Shown: positions 1 through 8,803, counted from the first letter of the stretch. The stretch is 64,000 nucleotides of DNA from JAOPZW01 sp963835295 (GCA_963835295.1 CAWIEX010000014.1:496001-560000); one strand, 5' to 3'. Made by a program: numbers and translations. The notes: generated by a model not told the origin, from the sequence alone.

Positions 1-1
1 C

Positions 2-388
2 CTCGCGATCCCGTTCGACGCCGATGTCGTGGTCCAGGGCGACAGCGGCGACATCTCCGCCGAGCGCCTGGCCGGCCATCTCAAGCTGACCACCGACAGC
101 GGCGACGTGCGCGCGCAGGACCTCAACGCGATCTCGGTCGCCGCCACCACCAACGCCGGCGACGTCGACGTCGGCTTCACGACCGCCCCCGTCTCGGTCA
201 GCGCCAACTCGAACTCGGGTGACGTCCTCGTCACCGTGCCCGGCGGCGGCGAGTACCGCGTCGACGCCACGACCGCCGCGGGCGACGTCAACGTCGAGGG
301 CGTGCTGCGCAACGACCGCTCGCTGCGCTCGATCTCCGCCACGGCCGACGCCGGCGACGTGACCGTGCGCGGCCGCGAGCCTTCCTAG
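2..388 (+). CDS. DUF4097-like beta-repeat protein, C-terminal part
   Basis: The frame is open from the left edge to a TAG stop, so only the last 128 or so residues are visible. They consist of short beta-strand repeats with a GDV core (SGDI, SGDV, AGDV, SGDV, AGDV, AGDV) about every 20 residues and no cysteine, the pattern of the DUF4097 / putative-adhesin fold. The function of that family is not established; it often follows a transmembrane or anti-sigma-like N-terminus, which would lie outside the window. The start and any membrane segment cannot be judged. A perfect hairpin follows the stop. The family call rests on repeat pattern only. Confidence 0.6.
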   Translation, partial: LAIPFDADVVVQGDSGDISAERLAGHLKLTTDSGDVRAQDLNAISVAATTNAGDVDVGFTTAPVSVSANSNSGDVLVTVPGGGEYRVDATTAAGDVNVEGVLRNDRSLRSISATADAGDVTVRGREPS

Positions 389-397
389 GGGGCGACG

Positions 398-427
398 GTC
401 TCCGCGGGCACGGTCGCCCGCGGAGAC
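398..427. terminator. Hairpin between convergent genes
   Basis: A perfect 12-bp stem (398-409 with 416-427, arm GTCTCCGCGGGC) closes a 6-nt loop in the 55-nt gap between two convergent genes. There is no clear U-tract, as is usual in high-GC actinobacteria, so termination in both directions is inferred. Confidence 0.6.
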
Positions 428-443
428 GCCAGACGATCGGGTC

Positions 444-1436
444 CTAGGAGGGGATGAGCTTGAACTGCTTGAGATAGGCCTGGGCGGCCTGCTCAGGCGT
501 GTCCTTGTCGAGGTCGACGCGCGCGTTGAGCTCCTGCATGACGTCGGCGGTGAGGCCCTTGTTCACCGCGTCGACCGTCGCCGCCAGGTCTGGTCCGGCC
601 TGGTCGGCGGTCGCCTTCTTCATGAGGAAGGTCGAGTTGTAGGGCGGGAACATGCCCTTGTCGTCCTCGAGCAGGACCTCGTCGTTGCGCTTGATCTGCG
701 GATCGGTGGTGAAGACGATCGAGACGTCGGCCTGCCCGCTGGTCAGCACCTCGTGGCGCTGGTCGACGTCGACCGGCACGAACTTCTTGAACTTCAGCCC
801 GTAGACCTTCTCGAGGCCGAGCAGGCAGTCCAGGCGCGTGCGGCACTCCGGCGACCCGTAGAGCGTGAGCTGGCCGGCCTTGGGCTTGAGATCGGAGATC
901 TTCGTCACCCCGAGCGCATCGGCCTTCTTCTTGAGCAGCCCGACCTCGTTGGACGACGTGAACGGGGTCGGCGGGAACGCCTCGATGCCCTGCTTGGCCA
1001 GGCCCGCCTTGACCTGCTCGTAGGCCTGGCCCTCGTCGGTCGGGATGTCCTTGGCCGAGACCTTGAGGAACGACAACAGGGCCGTTCCGGTGTACTCCGG
1101 GTAGCCGGAGATCTGGTTGGTCTTGACCGCCTTGAGCGCCGTCTTCTCGTCGCCGAGGTTCAGCGCCTTCTTGACCGTGTAACCGGCGGCCTGGAAGGCC
1201 TGGGCGTAGATCTCGCCCAGCACCTTCTGCTCGGTGAAGTTCTTCGAGCCGACGGTGAGGGTGGTCTTCGCGTTGGCGTCGTTGTGCTTGATCGCGGCGG
1301 ATGGCGCGCTGCTGGTCGACGGCGGCGTCGACGAGCTCGCCGAGCCGGTGTCGCTGCTGCCGCCGCCGCACGCGGCGACGCCGAGGGCGAGGGCGAGCCC
1401 GGCAGCGAGGGCGGGTATGAATGGTCGCCTGCTCAT
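444..1436 (-). CDS. Osmoprotectant (glycine betaine/choline-type) ABC transporter substrate-binding lipoprotein
   Basis: 330 residues. The start ATG at 1436 overlaps the permease stop (ATGA) and has a GAGGAGG Shine-Dalgarno 11 nt upstream. A lipoprotein signal peptide with lipobox GVAAC at about residues 17-21 is followed by a low-complexity Ser/Thr linker. The body from about residue 60 (TVGSKNFTEQKVLGEIYAQ) is typical of the OpuAC/ProX-like family that binds quaternary amines such as glycine betaine or choline outside the membrane. It is last in a four-gene transporter set with two permeases and a CBS-domain ATPase, the OpuC/OsmU layout. The exact ligand cannot be read from sequence. No frameshift or missing part is seen. 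Confidence 0.92.
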   Translation of the reverse strand: MSRRPFIPALAAGLALALGVAACGGGSSDTGSASSSTPPSTSSAPSAAIKHNDANAKTTLTVGSKNFTEQKVLGEIYAQAFQAAGYTVKKALNLGDEKTALKAVKTNQISGYPEYTGTALLSFLKVSAKDIPTDEGQAYEQVKAGLAKQGIEAFPPTPFTSSNEVGLLKKKADALGVTKISDLKPKAGQLTLYGSPECRTRLDCLLGLEKVYGLKFKKFVPVDVDQRHEVLTSGQADVSIVFTTDPQIKRNDEVLLEDDKGMFPPYNSTFLMKKATADQAGPDLAATVDAVNKGLTADVMQELNARVDLDKDTPEQAAQAYLKQFKLIPS

Positions 1437-2188
1437 GGTGTCGGTGCGATCCTCCTCTTGGGAATGGAGGGCAGCCAGCGCCGGGACGGCGTCTGCCCTG
1501 TGAGCTTGAGCCCCTTCGGGGTGAGCTTGCGCTGGACCGCCGACAGGCCGACCTCGGCCGCGATGGCGAGCGCCGCGACCACGATCGCGGCCCCCAGGCG
1601 GCCGGCGTCGCCGTAGCTCGAGGGGTTGATGATGGGGTCGCCGAGCGTCAGCACGCCGGCCGCGGGGCCGAGCGTGGCGGTGGCGAGGACGTTGACGGTC
1701 GAGGTCTTCACGCCGCCGAAGACGAGCGGCAGCGACAGCGGCAGCTCGACCCGGCGCAGGATCTGCGCGCCCGTAAGGCCCATCCCACGGGCGGCGTCGA
1801 CCGCCTCGGGGTCCACGGCGCGCACCCCGGTGTAGGCGTTGAGCAGGATGGGCGGGATGGCGAGCAGGACGAGGGCGAGCGTGATGTTGAAGAAGCCGGC
1901 GCCCAGGGCCGCGAAGAACAGGAAGACGACCCCGATGGACGGGATGGCGCGGCCCGCGTTGGTCACGGTGACGACGAGGAACGAGCCGCGCCGGCTGTGC
2001 CCCAGCCACAGCCCGAGGGGCAGCGCGAAGGCGGCGGCGATCCCGACGGAGACGATGGTGAGAAGCAGGTGCTCGCGCAACAGCGGCAGCAGCTGGCTGC
2101 CGCCGACCTGGGCGCCGCCGGGCCCCTCGCTCTTGGTGACGATGAACCGCAGCGCGTCGCCCAGGCTTCCCAGGAAGGCGAGCGTCAT
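1433..2188 (-). CDS. Osmoprotectant ABC transporter permease (second subunit)
   Basis: 251 residues with about five to six hydrophobic segments and the EAA-type loop of importer permeases (AVDPEAVDAARGMGLTGAQ) at about residue 135. ATG at 2188 was chosen because it overlaps the stop of the preceding permease as ATGA; the open frame upstream of it is only a shadow. The stop in turn overlaps the lipoprotein start. The protein is paralogous to the neighbouring permease and the two should form a heterodimeric channel driven by the CBS-containing ATPase, as in OpuC-type systems. Tight coupling implies balanced expression. Confidence 0.9.
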   Translation of the reverse strand: MTLAFLGSLGDALRFIVTKSEGPGGAQVGGSQLLPLLREHLLLTIVSVGIAAAFALPLGLWLGHSRRGSFLVVTVTNAGRAIPSIGVVFLFFAALGAGFFNITLALVLLAIPPILLNAYTGVRAVDPEAVDAARGMGLTGAQILRRVELPLSLPLVFGGVKTSTVNVLATATLGPAAGVLTLGDPIINPSSYGDAGRLGAAIVVAALAIAAEVGLSAVQRKLTPKGLKLTGQTPSRRWLPSIPKRRIAPTP

Positions 2189-2907
2189 GCCGTCCTCACG
2201 CGCGTCCAGGGGGTCAGCAGGCGCTGGGCGATGAGCAGGATCGCGTCGAGCGCGACCGCCATCAGCACGCACAGCGCGCTGCCCACCGCGATGTTGGAGA
2301 TGAACTCCTTCTGGGAGGCCATCTGGTCTCCGAGCCCGCCGGCGCCCGCGAAGGTCGCCAGCGCCGCGAGCCCCACGGTCGTCGTCGCGGCGATCCGCAG
2401 CCCGGCGATGATCGTCGGCAGCGCCAGCGGCAGCTCGACGCGCCACAGCAGCTGGCGCTCGGTCAGGCCCATGCCGCGGCCGGCGTCACGCGCCTCCTCG
2501 GGCACGCCGTCGAGGCCGTCGACCGTGTTGCGGAAGAGGATCAGCAGCGTGTAGGCGGTCAGGGCGATGATCGCCGTCGTGTTGCCGCGCCCGGTGATCG
2601 GCAGCAGCAGGAAGAAGAAGGCGAGGCTGGGAATCGTGTAGAGGATCCCCGTGACCTGCGTGACGGGGCCGACCAGCCGGCGCCGGCGGTGGGCGACCAG
2701 CGCGAGCGCGAAGGAGATCGCAAAGCCCAGCCCGACGGAGACCACGACCAGGAACAGGTGCTGCCAGAAGGGCGACACGTAACGGTCGAGGTGGTGGACG
2801 ATCCAGTCCGGGCAGAAGCCGTTGTTGGCCACGCAGCTGTCGCCGCTGCGCGAGCGATCGCGGAAGAAGCCGTTGCCGGCCTGGGCGAGGATCGCGGGGG
2901 CGCTCAC
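2185..2907 (-). CDS. Osmoprotectant ABC transporter permease (first subunit)
   Basis: 240 residues, starting with GTG at 2907 that overlaps the ATPase stop (GTGA). About six membrane segments run from residue 35 onward, with the EAA-loop signature GVPEEARDAGRGMGLTERQ near residue 130. The N-terminal 35 residues carry two cysteines (SCVANNGFC) before the first membrane segment, a small periplasmic or cytoplasmic extension of unknown role. It pairs with the downstream permease and the ATPase. Family identification is secure; substrate is inferred from the lipoprotein partner. Confidence 0.9.
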   Translation of the reverse strand: MSAPAILAQAGNGFFRDRSRSGDSCVANNGFCPDWIVHHLDRYVSPFWQHLFLVVVSVGLGFAISFALALVAHRRRRLVGPVTQVTGILYTIPSLAFFFLLLPITGRGNTTAIIALTAYTLLILFRNTVDGLDGVPEEARDAGRGMGLTERQLLWRVELPLALPTIIAGLRIAATTTVGLAALATFAGAGGLGDQMASQKEFISNIAVGSALCVLMAVALDAILLIAQRLLTPWTRVRTA

Positions 2908-3992
2908 GCCTCGCCCTCCTCCTCGCGCGTGAGCAGCGCGTGGATGGCGTCGAGGCCGATGACGCCCGTGACGCGCCCCTCGTCGTCGACGACGGCGCCG
3001 AGCTCGACGGGGCTGGCCAGCAGGTCGCTCAACGCGTCGCGCAGGGACTCGTCGCCGCGCACCGTGCGCACCGGATGGCGCTCGCCGCCGCGCTCCCACG
3101 CCACCGGCCGTCCGGCCTCGTCGCGCACGAGAGCGAAGGGCAGGCCGTCGTCGACCGGGCGCTGCTCGACCTCGCTCGCGCGCGTGAGGGCCAGCCGCTT
3201 TAGCGCGCGGTCGGAGCCCACGAAGCCCTCGACGAACTCGTCGGCGGGGTGCATCAGCAGCTCCACCGGCGTCGCGTACTGGGCCAGGACGCCGCCCTTC
3301 TTGAGCACCGCGATGCGGTCGCCGAGCTTGATCGCCTCGTTGATGTCGTGGGTGACGAAGACGATCGTCTTGCGGATCCGCTCCTGCAGGCCGAGCAGCT
3401 CATCCTGCAGGCGCTCGCGATTGATCGGGTCGATGGCGCCGAACGGCTCGTCCATGAGCATCAGCGGCGGGTCGGCAGCCAGGGCGCGGGCGACGCCGAC
3501 GCGCTGGCGCTGGCCCCCGGAGAGCTGCGCGGGGTAGCGGTCGCGCGTCTCGGCGGGATCGAGCCCGATGAGCTCGATGAGCTCGTCGACGCGGGCGCGG
3601 ATGCGCTCGCGCGGCCAGCCCAGCACGCGCGGCACGGTGGCGATGTTCTCGGCGATGGTCGCGTGCGGGAAGAGGCCGATCTGCTGGATCGCGTAGCCGA
3701 TCTGGCGGCGCAGGTCGGCGGGACGGCGCGTGCGGACCGACACGCCGCCGACGAGGATGTCGCCGCTGGTCAGCTCGATCATGCGGTTGACCAGGCGCAT
3801 GGCCGTGGTCTTGCCACAGCCCGACGGCCCGACGAGGACGCAGATCTCGCCGGCGGGGACCTCGAAGGTCAGGTCCTGGATCGCCGGCTCGGCCGACCCG
3901 TCGTAGGTCTTGGAGACGTTGCGGAACTCGAGGGTGGCCGCCTGCGGGTGCGACGACAGCCCCTCGACGTGGGCGGTGTTCGGGGTGTGCAC
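2904..3992 (-). CDS. Osmoprotectant ABC transporter ATP-binding protein with CBS pair
   Basis: About 362 residues from a GTG at 3992; an in-frame GTG at 4022 is an alternative and neither has a clear ribosome site. Walker A GPSGCGKT is at about 55-62, signature LSGGQ at 157-161 and Walker B LMLMDEP at about 176-182. The C-terminal 100 residues form a CBS-domain pair, as in OpuCA/ProV-type ATPases where CBS domains sense ionic strength or bind nucleotides. It energises import of quaternary-amine osmolytes at the inner face of the membrane. The gene lies 43 nt after gatD and is probably cotranscribed with the cell-wall genes upstream. Confidence 0.9.
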   Translation of the reverse strand: MHTPNTAHVEGLSSHPQAATLEFRNVSKTYDGSAEPAIQDLTFEVPAGEICVLVGPSGCGKTTAMRLVNRMIELTSGDILVGGVSVRTRRPADLRRQIGYAIQQIGLFPHATIAENIATVPRVLGWPRERIRARVDELIELIGLDPAETRDRYPAQLSGGQRQRVGVARALAADPPLMLMDEPFGAIDPINRERLQDELLGLQERIRKTIVFVTHDINEAIKLGDRIAVLKKGGVLAQYATPVELLMHPADEFVEGFVGSDRALKRLALTRASEVEQRPVDDGLPFALVRDEAGRPVAWERGGERHPVRTVRGDESLRDALSDLLASPVELGAVVDDEGRVTGVIGLDAIHALLTREEEGEA

Positions 3993-4035
3993 GAGAGGAG
4001 GGGCCCAGTGGGACGGGTCCACCCAATGTAGCGAG

Positions 4036-4781
4036 CTAGATTCCCGCCACCCGGCGCGCGTCGGCGTGCGCGGCGTGCTCGAGGTCGTCCTCGAGCTGCG
4101 CCAGCGGCTCCTCGAGCCCGAGCGCGGTGGCGATGAGCCAGTCGGCGAACCACGCGTTCTTGGGGAGCAGCGGGCCGTGCAGATAGGTGCCGATGACGTG
4201 GCCGCGCAGGACGCCCTCGAACCCCGAGCTGCCGGTGTTGCCGTGGCCCTTGAGCACGCGGCCCAGAGGCCGAGCGCCCGGGCCGAGGTGCGTGCGACCC
4301 CCGTGGTTCTCGAACCCGGCGAGGATGCGGCCCCACCCACCCCACCCAGGCCGGGCAGGCGCACCTCGATCGCGACGTTGCCGATCAGGCGCGGGCCGTC
4401 CTCGCGCACGGTGTGCAGGTCGACGAGCCCGACGCCCGGGATTCGCTCGTCGCCGAGCTGGTAGTGGTGGCCGAGCAGCTGGTAGCCGCCGCACACGGCG
4501 AGGACGACGCGACCGGCGTCAGCCGCGGCGTGCAGGGCGTCGCGCTTGGTGTCGACCATGTCCTGCGCGCACAGGGCCTGGTCGCGGTCCTGGGCGCCGC
4601 CGATGTAGAAGAGGTCGTGGGCGTCGGGGTCGATGCCCTCGCCCAGCCCGGCGGGGACCACCTCGAAGCCGATCCCGCGCCACTGGCAGCGCCGCTCGAG
4701 GAGCAGCAGGTTGCCGCGGTCGGCGTAGATGTTCATGAGGTCGGGATACAGCGCGCAGACGCGCAGCGTGCGCTCAGCCAC
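4036..4781 (-). CDS. gatD: GatD, lipid II isoglutaminyl synthase glutaminase subunit (frameshifted as given)
   Basis: GTG start at 4781, overlapping the methyltransferase by 8 nt. GatD is a class I glutamine amidotransferase that supplies ammonia to MurT for amidating D-Glu of lipid II. The first frame carries the start and the nucleophile region AVCGGYQLLGHHY; the catalytic-His region FENHGGRTHLGPGARPLG and the end (YLHGPLLPKNAWFAD) are in another frame. The switch lies in a G-rich tract around 4331-4352 and needs one added base (or loss of two) to restore about 248 residues. Everything on both sides is well conserved, so an assembly indel is as likely as a real mutation. Confidence 0.8.
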
Positions 4782-5487
4782 GGAGCATCGCCACCGTCGA
4801 GCCGACGTAGTCCAGGGTCTGGGGGATGCGCCGCGGCGTCTCGGCCCGCAGGCCGAAGGCGGCGGCCTCGGCGGCCAGCTCGTCGACGTCGACGCGGTCG
4901 AGCTCGATGACGTCGTCGGTGACCGTGCGCGTCCCGTCGTGCGCGACGATCTCGCGCACGCGCTCGATGGCGGCGCGGTCGCCCAGGTCGCGCACGGCGA
5001 CCGGGCGGCTGGCGTAGACCGTGCCGCCCACCTCGCGCAGGTCGGGCTTGGGCGGCTCGTCGTGGTCGGCGTCGAAGGCGTCGAGGGCGTCGGCCAGCGC
5101 CGCGGCCAGCAGCCCGCCCGCGGCCAGCAGCTCGCGCGCGCACGCCAGGAAGCGCGCTCGGCCCTCGCGGCCGCCGAGCAGCTGCAGCGTCTGCATCGGC
5201 ACGATGACCAGCGGGAAGCGCCGCCCGAGGTGCAGGGCGCGAGCGTCGGCCGCCACCGCGCTCACGGCCAGGCCGGCGCCGCGATCGGCCAGCGCGTCGA
5301 GCAGCACGGGGTCGCGGTCGACGGCCACGACCTCGTGGCCGCGGCGCGCGAGGTCGAGCGCGACGCGCCCGGTCCCGGCCCCGACGTCGAGGACGGGCGA
5401 GCCCTCGCGGTCGGCGAGCTCGCGCCACAGCGGCAGGTCGAGGTCGTAGCCCCCGCACTCGAGGTCGTGCCAGAGGACGTCGGTCAT
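4774..5487 (-). CDS. SAM-dependent methyltransferase (class I fold)
   Basis: 237 residues, ATG at 5487 overlapping the murT stop as ATGA. Motif I VLDVGAGTGRVALDLARRG is at about residues 32-50, followed by an acidic residue in VVAVDRD that would bind the SAM ribose and a post-I region VSAVAADARALHL. The fold is a standard class I methyltransferase of the Methyltransf_25/11 type; the substrate is unknown. Its position between murT and gatD, with overlaps on both sides, suggests a role linked to cell-wall precursors or to the envelope, but this is inference from context only. Confidence 0.8.
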   Translation of the reverse strand: MTDVLWHDLECGGYDLDLPLWRELADREGSPVLDVGAGTGRVALDLARRGHEVVAVDRDPVLLDALADRGAGLAVSAVAADARALHLGRRFPLVIVPMQTLQLLGGREGRARFLACARELLAAGGLLAAALADALDAFDADHDEPPKPDLREVGGTVYASRPVAVRDLGDRAAIERVREIVAHDGTRTVTDDVIELDRVDVDELAAEAAAFGLRAETPRRIPQTLDYVGSTVAMLRG

Positions 5488-6830
5488 GTGAAGGAGCCGT
5501 GCACGGCCCCGCGCGCGACGAGGAGGTCGCGCAGCGCGAGCATCGCGGTGTAGGTCGGCAGGGCGAACAGCGGCCCGTCGCCGGCGCCCAGGGCGCGGTC
5601 CAGGCCGGCCCCGAGGTCGGGCTCCACGGCGATCCGGTCGGTCGGGACGCCGGCGTACTTCAGCCGCAGTGCCATCTCGGCCGCGCGGGTCCCGCTGCAC
5701 GTGGCGCGCCGCACATGGGGGGCGAGGACCTCGAAGTCGGCGTCCCACACCCAGCTGACGTCGCGCCCGTCGGCGATGTTGTCGTTGAGGACGGCGAAGA
5801 CGTCGTGCTCGCCGTCCTGGAGGGTGAGGGTGCGCAGGACCTCGTTGGCGCCCGCGGGGTTCTTGACCAGCAGGATGGACATGTCGCGATCGGCGATACG
5901 CAGCGTCTCGGCGCGCCCGAAGGCGGGGGAGACGGCGTGCAGGCCGGCCTCGACATGGTCGAGCGTCGCTCCCAGCGCGAGGGCGAGAGCGGCCGCGCCG
6001 AGGGCGTTGTAGACGTTGTAGAGCCCGGGCAGGGGCACCGCGATCGTCCGCGCCCCGGCCGGCGTGCGCAGCGTGAAGCGCGCGCCGCGCACCCCCTCGA
6101 GCACGATGTCGTGGGCCGAGACCTGCGGGTCGGGGCGCGTCGCACCGCAGTTGTCGCAGTGATAGCGCCCGAGGTGGCCCATGTAGATGGCGTCGTAGCG
6201 GTACGGCGCGCCGCAGCGCCGGCAGTGCTTGGCGTCGGCGGCGTGCTGCATCTGCGCGAGCGCCATCGCGTCGTCCTGCACCCCGAAGTAGGTGGCGCCG
6301 ACGGTGCGCCCCAGGTCGGCGACGGTGGGATCGTCGGCGTTGAGGACGAGTGCCGCCGAGGTGCGCGCGACCACCGCCGCCCAGCGATCGGCGATCGAGT
6401 CGAGCTCGCCGTAGCGGTCGAGCTGGTCGCGGAACAGGTTGGCCAGCAGCAGCGCGCGCGGCTGGAGCTCGTCGACGACCTGCCCGAGCCAGAACTCGTC
6501 GACCTCGAAGAGGCCGGTGTCGCCGTCGGGCGGGCCGGCCATGAGCGCGGCGGCCACCCCGCCGGCCATGTTCGCCCCGGCCCGGTTGTGCACGAGGTGC
6601 GCGCCCGTGCGCTCGAGGATGCCCGCCACCATCGCGGCCGTCGTGGTCTTGCCGTTGGTGGCCGAGATGACGGCGCTCCCGCGCTCCAGCCGGGAGCCCA
6701 GGCGCGCGATGGCGTGGGGCTCGAGGCGCATCAGGAGCTTGCCCGGCAGCGAGGTGCCGCCGCGCCCGGTGCGGCGCGACAGCGCGCCGGCGGCGCGCGC
6801 GGCCGCCACCTTGACCCCGAACGCGGTCAT
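5484..6830 (-). CDS. murT: MurT, lipid II isoglutaminyl synthase ligase subunit
   Basis: 448 residues; ATG at 6830 overlaps the lipid-kinase stop as ATGA. A Mur-ligase central domain carries the ATP-binding motif ATNGKTTTA at about residue 57, and a four-cysteine zinc ribbon (CRRCGAPY, then CDNCG about 20 residues later) sits within it, a hallmark of MurT. The C-terminal DUF1727-type domain follows. With GatD it converts the alpha-carboxyl of D-Glu in lipid II to an amide in the cytoplasm. In most genomes murT and gatD are adjacent; here a methyltransferase gene separates them. Confidence 0.93.
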   Translation of the reverse strand: MTAFGVKVAAARAAGALSRRTGRGGTSLPGKLLMRLEPHAIARLGSRLERGSAVISATNGKTTTAAMVAGILERTGAHLVHNRAGANMAGGVAAALMAGPPDGDTGLFEVDEFWLGQVVDELQPRALLLANLFRDQLDRYGELDSIADRWAAVVARTSAALVLNADDPTVADLGRTVGATYFGVQDDAMALAQMQHAADAKHCRRCGAPYRYDAIYMGHLGRYHCDNCGATRPDPQVSAHDIVLEGVRGARFTLRTPAGARTIAVPLPGLYNVYNALGAAALALALGATLDHVEAGLHAVSPAFGRAETLRIADRDMSILLVKNPAGANEVLRTLTLQDGEHDVFAVLNDNIADGRDVSWVWDADFEVLAPHVRRATCSGTRAAEMALRLKYAGVPTDRIAVEPDLGAGLDRALGAGDGPLFALPTYTAMLALRDLLVARGAVHGSFT

Positions 6831-7720
6831 GCTGGCAGCAGCACCTGCAGCGCGGCCGGCAGCGCGCGGAAGGTCATCGGCAGCTCGCCGACGGGATCGC
6901 CGTCGGCGTAGACCATGAACGGGCGGTCGGCCTCGATGTGCACCTCGGCGCCGCGCATCACGTGGACGCTCGGCTCGTTGACGTGCTCGCCCTTGAAGAT
7001 CTTCCGCAGCACCTTGCTCACGAAGGTGGCCTTGCTCGTGCGCTCGCAGTAGACGACGTCGAGCGCGCCGTCGTCGAGCTCGGCGTCCGGGGCCGCGTAC
7101 ATGCCCCCACCGTAGGCCTTCGAGTTGCAGGCGCCGACGCTCCAGCCGGTGAACTGCCGCCGCTCGCCGTCCACCTCGATGTCGAAGGTCGCATGCTTCC
7201 ACGTGGCCAGCGCGCCGAGGGCGCCATAGAGGTAGACGAGCTGGCCCAGGCGCGCGGGCGCGGTGTTGGCGATCCGGTTGGCCTCCGAGTCGAAGCCGAC
7301 CGAGGCGATGCCGATGTACGGGTGCTCGCCGGCCAGGCCCAGGTCGATCGGGCGCGCCGCGCCGCTCGCGATGACGTCGCAGGCTGCCTCGGGGTCCGGC
7401 GGGATGCCGACCACGCGCGCGAAGTCGTTGCCGCGCCCGCCGGGCAGCACGCCGACGACCGCGCCCGGGACCTCCCGCAGCGCCCCCGCGACGGCGCCGA
7501 GCATCCCGTCGCCGCTCAGCGTCACCACCACGCGCCCGCGCCGCGCCGCGCCGACGGCGAGCTCGCGCGCATGGCCGATGTCGCGCGTGGCGTCGACCTC
7601 GAGGTCGACCCCGAGGGCGCGCAGGCGGGCCTCGACGCCCGGCAGCGCCCTGGCCGCCCGCCCGCCGCCGGCGGAGGGATTGACGATGAGGGCGACCTCG
7701 CGTGCCACGTGCGCGCTCAT
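6827..7720 (-). CDS. Diacylglycerol/sphingosine-kinase-family lipid kinase
   Basis: 297 residues from ATG at 7720, chosen because it overlaps the upstream stop as ATGA; a GTG 9 nt earlier is possible. DAGK catalytic-domain motifs are clear: IVNPSAGGGRA near the N-terminus, SGDGMLGAV at about residue 67 and LPGGRGNDFARV at about 95. The C-terminal half (VYADGDPVGELPMTF) matches the YegS/DgkB-type domain. It would phosphorylate a lipid such as diacylglycerol at the membrane, recycling lipid headgroup products. It opens the murT part of the operon; lipid specificity is not readable. Confidence 0.9.
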   Translation of the reverse strand: MSAHVAREVALIVNPSAGGGRAARALPGVEARLRALGVDLEVDATRDIGHARELAVGAARRGRVVVTLSGDGMLGAVAGALREVPGAVVGVLPGGRGNDFARVVGIPPDPEAACDVIASGAARPIDLGLAGEHPYIGIASVGFDSEANRIANTAPARLGQLVYLYGALGALATWKHATFDIEVDGERRQFTGWSVGACNSKAYGGGMYAAPDAELDDGALDVVYCERTSKATFVSKVLRKIFKGEHVNEPSVHVMRGAEVHIEADRPFMVYADGDPVGELPMTFRALPAALQVLLPA

Positions 7721-7998
7721 CTTGACCACCCCGACTGCCTGATGAAGTCAGCGACCTCGTCAGGCCGGTCGGTGATCACGTAGGCGTCGACCATGGCGCC
7801 CTCGGTGTTGATGGTGATCGAGAGCCCGCTCGCCACGCGGCGGACCTTCGAGATCGCCGCCACCGGCCGGCCCGCGCCCATCCGTGGCGTGACGCGCCCG
7901 GTCGCCACCCGGTGCACGGCGTCGTGGGCGGCGAGGCGGTCGAGCAGGCGCCGGTAGCCCTTCTTGGAGGAGTGCTTGTGATGGGTGCGCTTCCTCAC
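7717..7998 (-). CDS. Small basic protein of unknown function
   Basis: 93 residues from a GTG at 7998 that overlaps the HAD stop (GTGA); the stop overlaps the lipid-kinase ATG. The N-terminus is strongly basic (RKRTHHKHSSKKGYRRLLDRL), the C-terminal half predicts a small alpha/beta fold (ITINTEGAMVDAYVITDRP then DFIRQSGW). I do not recognise a family. The coding call rests on the two precise overlaps and an operon position; a nucleic-acid or acidic-membrane binding role could fit the basic start but is a guess. Confidence 0.7.
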   Translation of the reverse strand: MRKRTHHKHSSKKGYRRLLDRLAAHDAVHRVATGRVTPRMGAGRPVAAISKVRRVASGLSITINTEGAMVDAYVITDRPDEVADFIRQSGWSR

Positions 7999-8789
7999 GG
8001 GGCGAGCAGCAGCTCGGCCAGGCTCGCGGCCACGAAGGTGGGGGCGGGGTCGGCCTCGCGGGCCATCGACGGGCTCGTCGCGCCGGTGAGGACGATCGCG
8101 CCGTCGATCCCGGCGGCCCGCGCCCCCGCCACGTCGGCGTCGAGGCGATCGCCGATCGCGAGCGCGCGGCCGTCGCCCAGGCGGTCGAGCGCGGTGAGGA
8201 AGAGCTGGGGCTCGGGCTTGCCGACCGACCGCGCGTCGACGCCGGTGGCCGCCTCGACGGCCGCGACGACCGAGCCCGTCGCCGGCCACGGGCCATCGGG
8301 CATGGGGAAGGTCGCGTCGCGGCTGGTGCACCACACCTCGGCTCCGCGCAGCACGGCCTGCACCGCGCCGCGCAGCTCGGCGAAGTCGAAGCGCTCGTGG
8401 CCGCTGACCACCACGACCTCGGCGCGATCGGCCATGTCGGAGTGGTTGAGGATCCGCAGGCCGGCGTCGGTCACGTGGCGGTGCACGGCGTCGGAGCCGA
8501 TCACGAAGGCCGTCGCGTGCCCGGCCTCGGCCAGCACGTGCTGCAGCGCGCCGCCCGCGGTGACGATCTCCTCGCGCGCGGCCTGGAAGCCGAGGCCCCA
8601 CAGCTTGCGCACGAAGTCGTCCTCGCCGTGGCGCGCGTCGTTGGTCACGAAGGCCAGCCGGCGACCCGCCGCGCGCAGGGCGGCCACGGCCTCGACCGCG
8701 CCGACGGTGGGCTCGTCGCCCACCCAGACGCAGCCGTCGAGGTCCAGGAGGAAGATGTCGTAGGGCTCGAGGCCAGGCGCGACGGGCAC
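7995..8789 (-). CDS. HAD-superfamily hydrolase, NagD/phosphoglycolate-phosphatase-like (type IIA)
   Basis: 264 residues from GTG at 8789. Motif I FLLDLDGCVWVG near residue 11 gives the nucleophile Asp and the DxDG pattern; motif II is FVTNDA at about residue 44, the motif III lysine is in VGKPEPQLF and motif IV is AIGDRLDADVAGA. The long cap between motifs II and III fits subclass IIA (NagD, PLP or phosphoglycolate phosphatases). It heads the minus-strand operon, with promoter DNA shared with the divergent cyclophilin gene 27 bp away. Substrate unknown. Confidence 0.88.
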   Translation of the reverse strand: MPVAPGLEPYDIFLLDLDGCVWVGDEPTVGAVEAVAALRAAGRRLAFVTNDARHGEDDFVRKLWGLGFQAAREEIVTAGGALQHVLAEAGHATAFVIGSDAVHRHVTDAGLRILNHSDMADRAEVVVVSGHERFDFAELRGAVQAVLRGAEVWCTSRDATFPMPDGPWPATGSVVAAVEAATGVDARSVGKPEPQLFLTALDRLGDGRALAIGDRLDADVAGARAAGIDGAIVLTGATSPSMAREADPAPTFVAASLAELLLAP

Positions 8790-8803
8790 GGGGGTGCCCC
8801 CAT

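Noticed and set aside
8791..8800. GGGGGTGCCCCC palindrome next to the HAD start
   Set aside because: Short and explained by GC-rich sequence over the start codon region; no supporting second copy.
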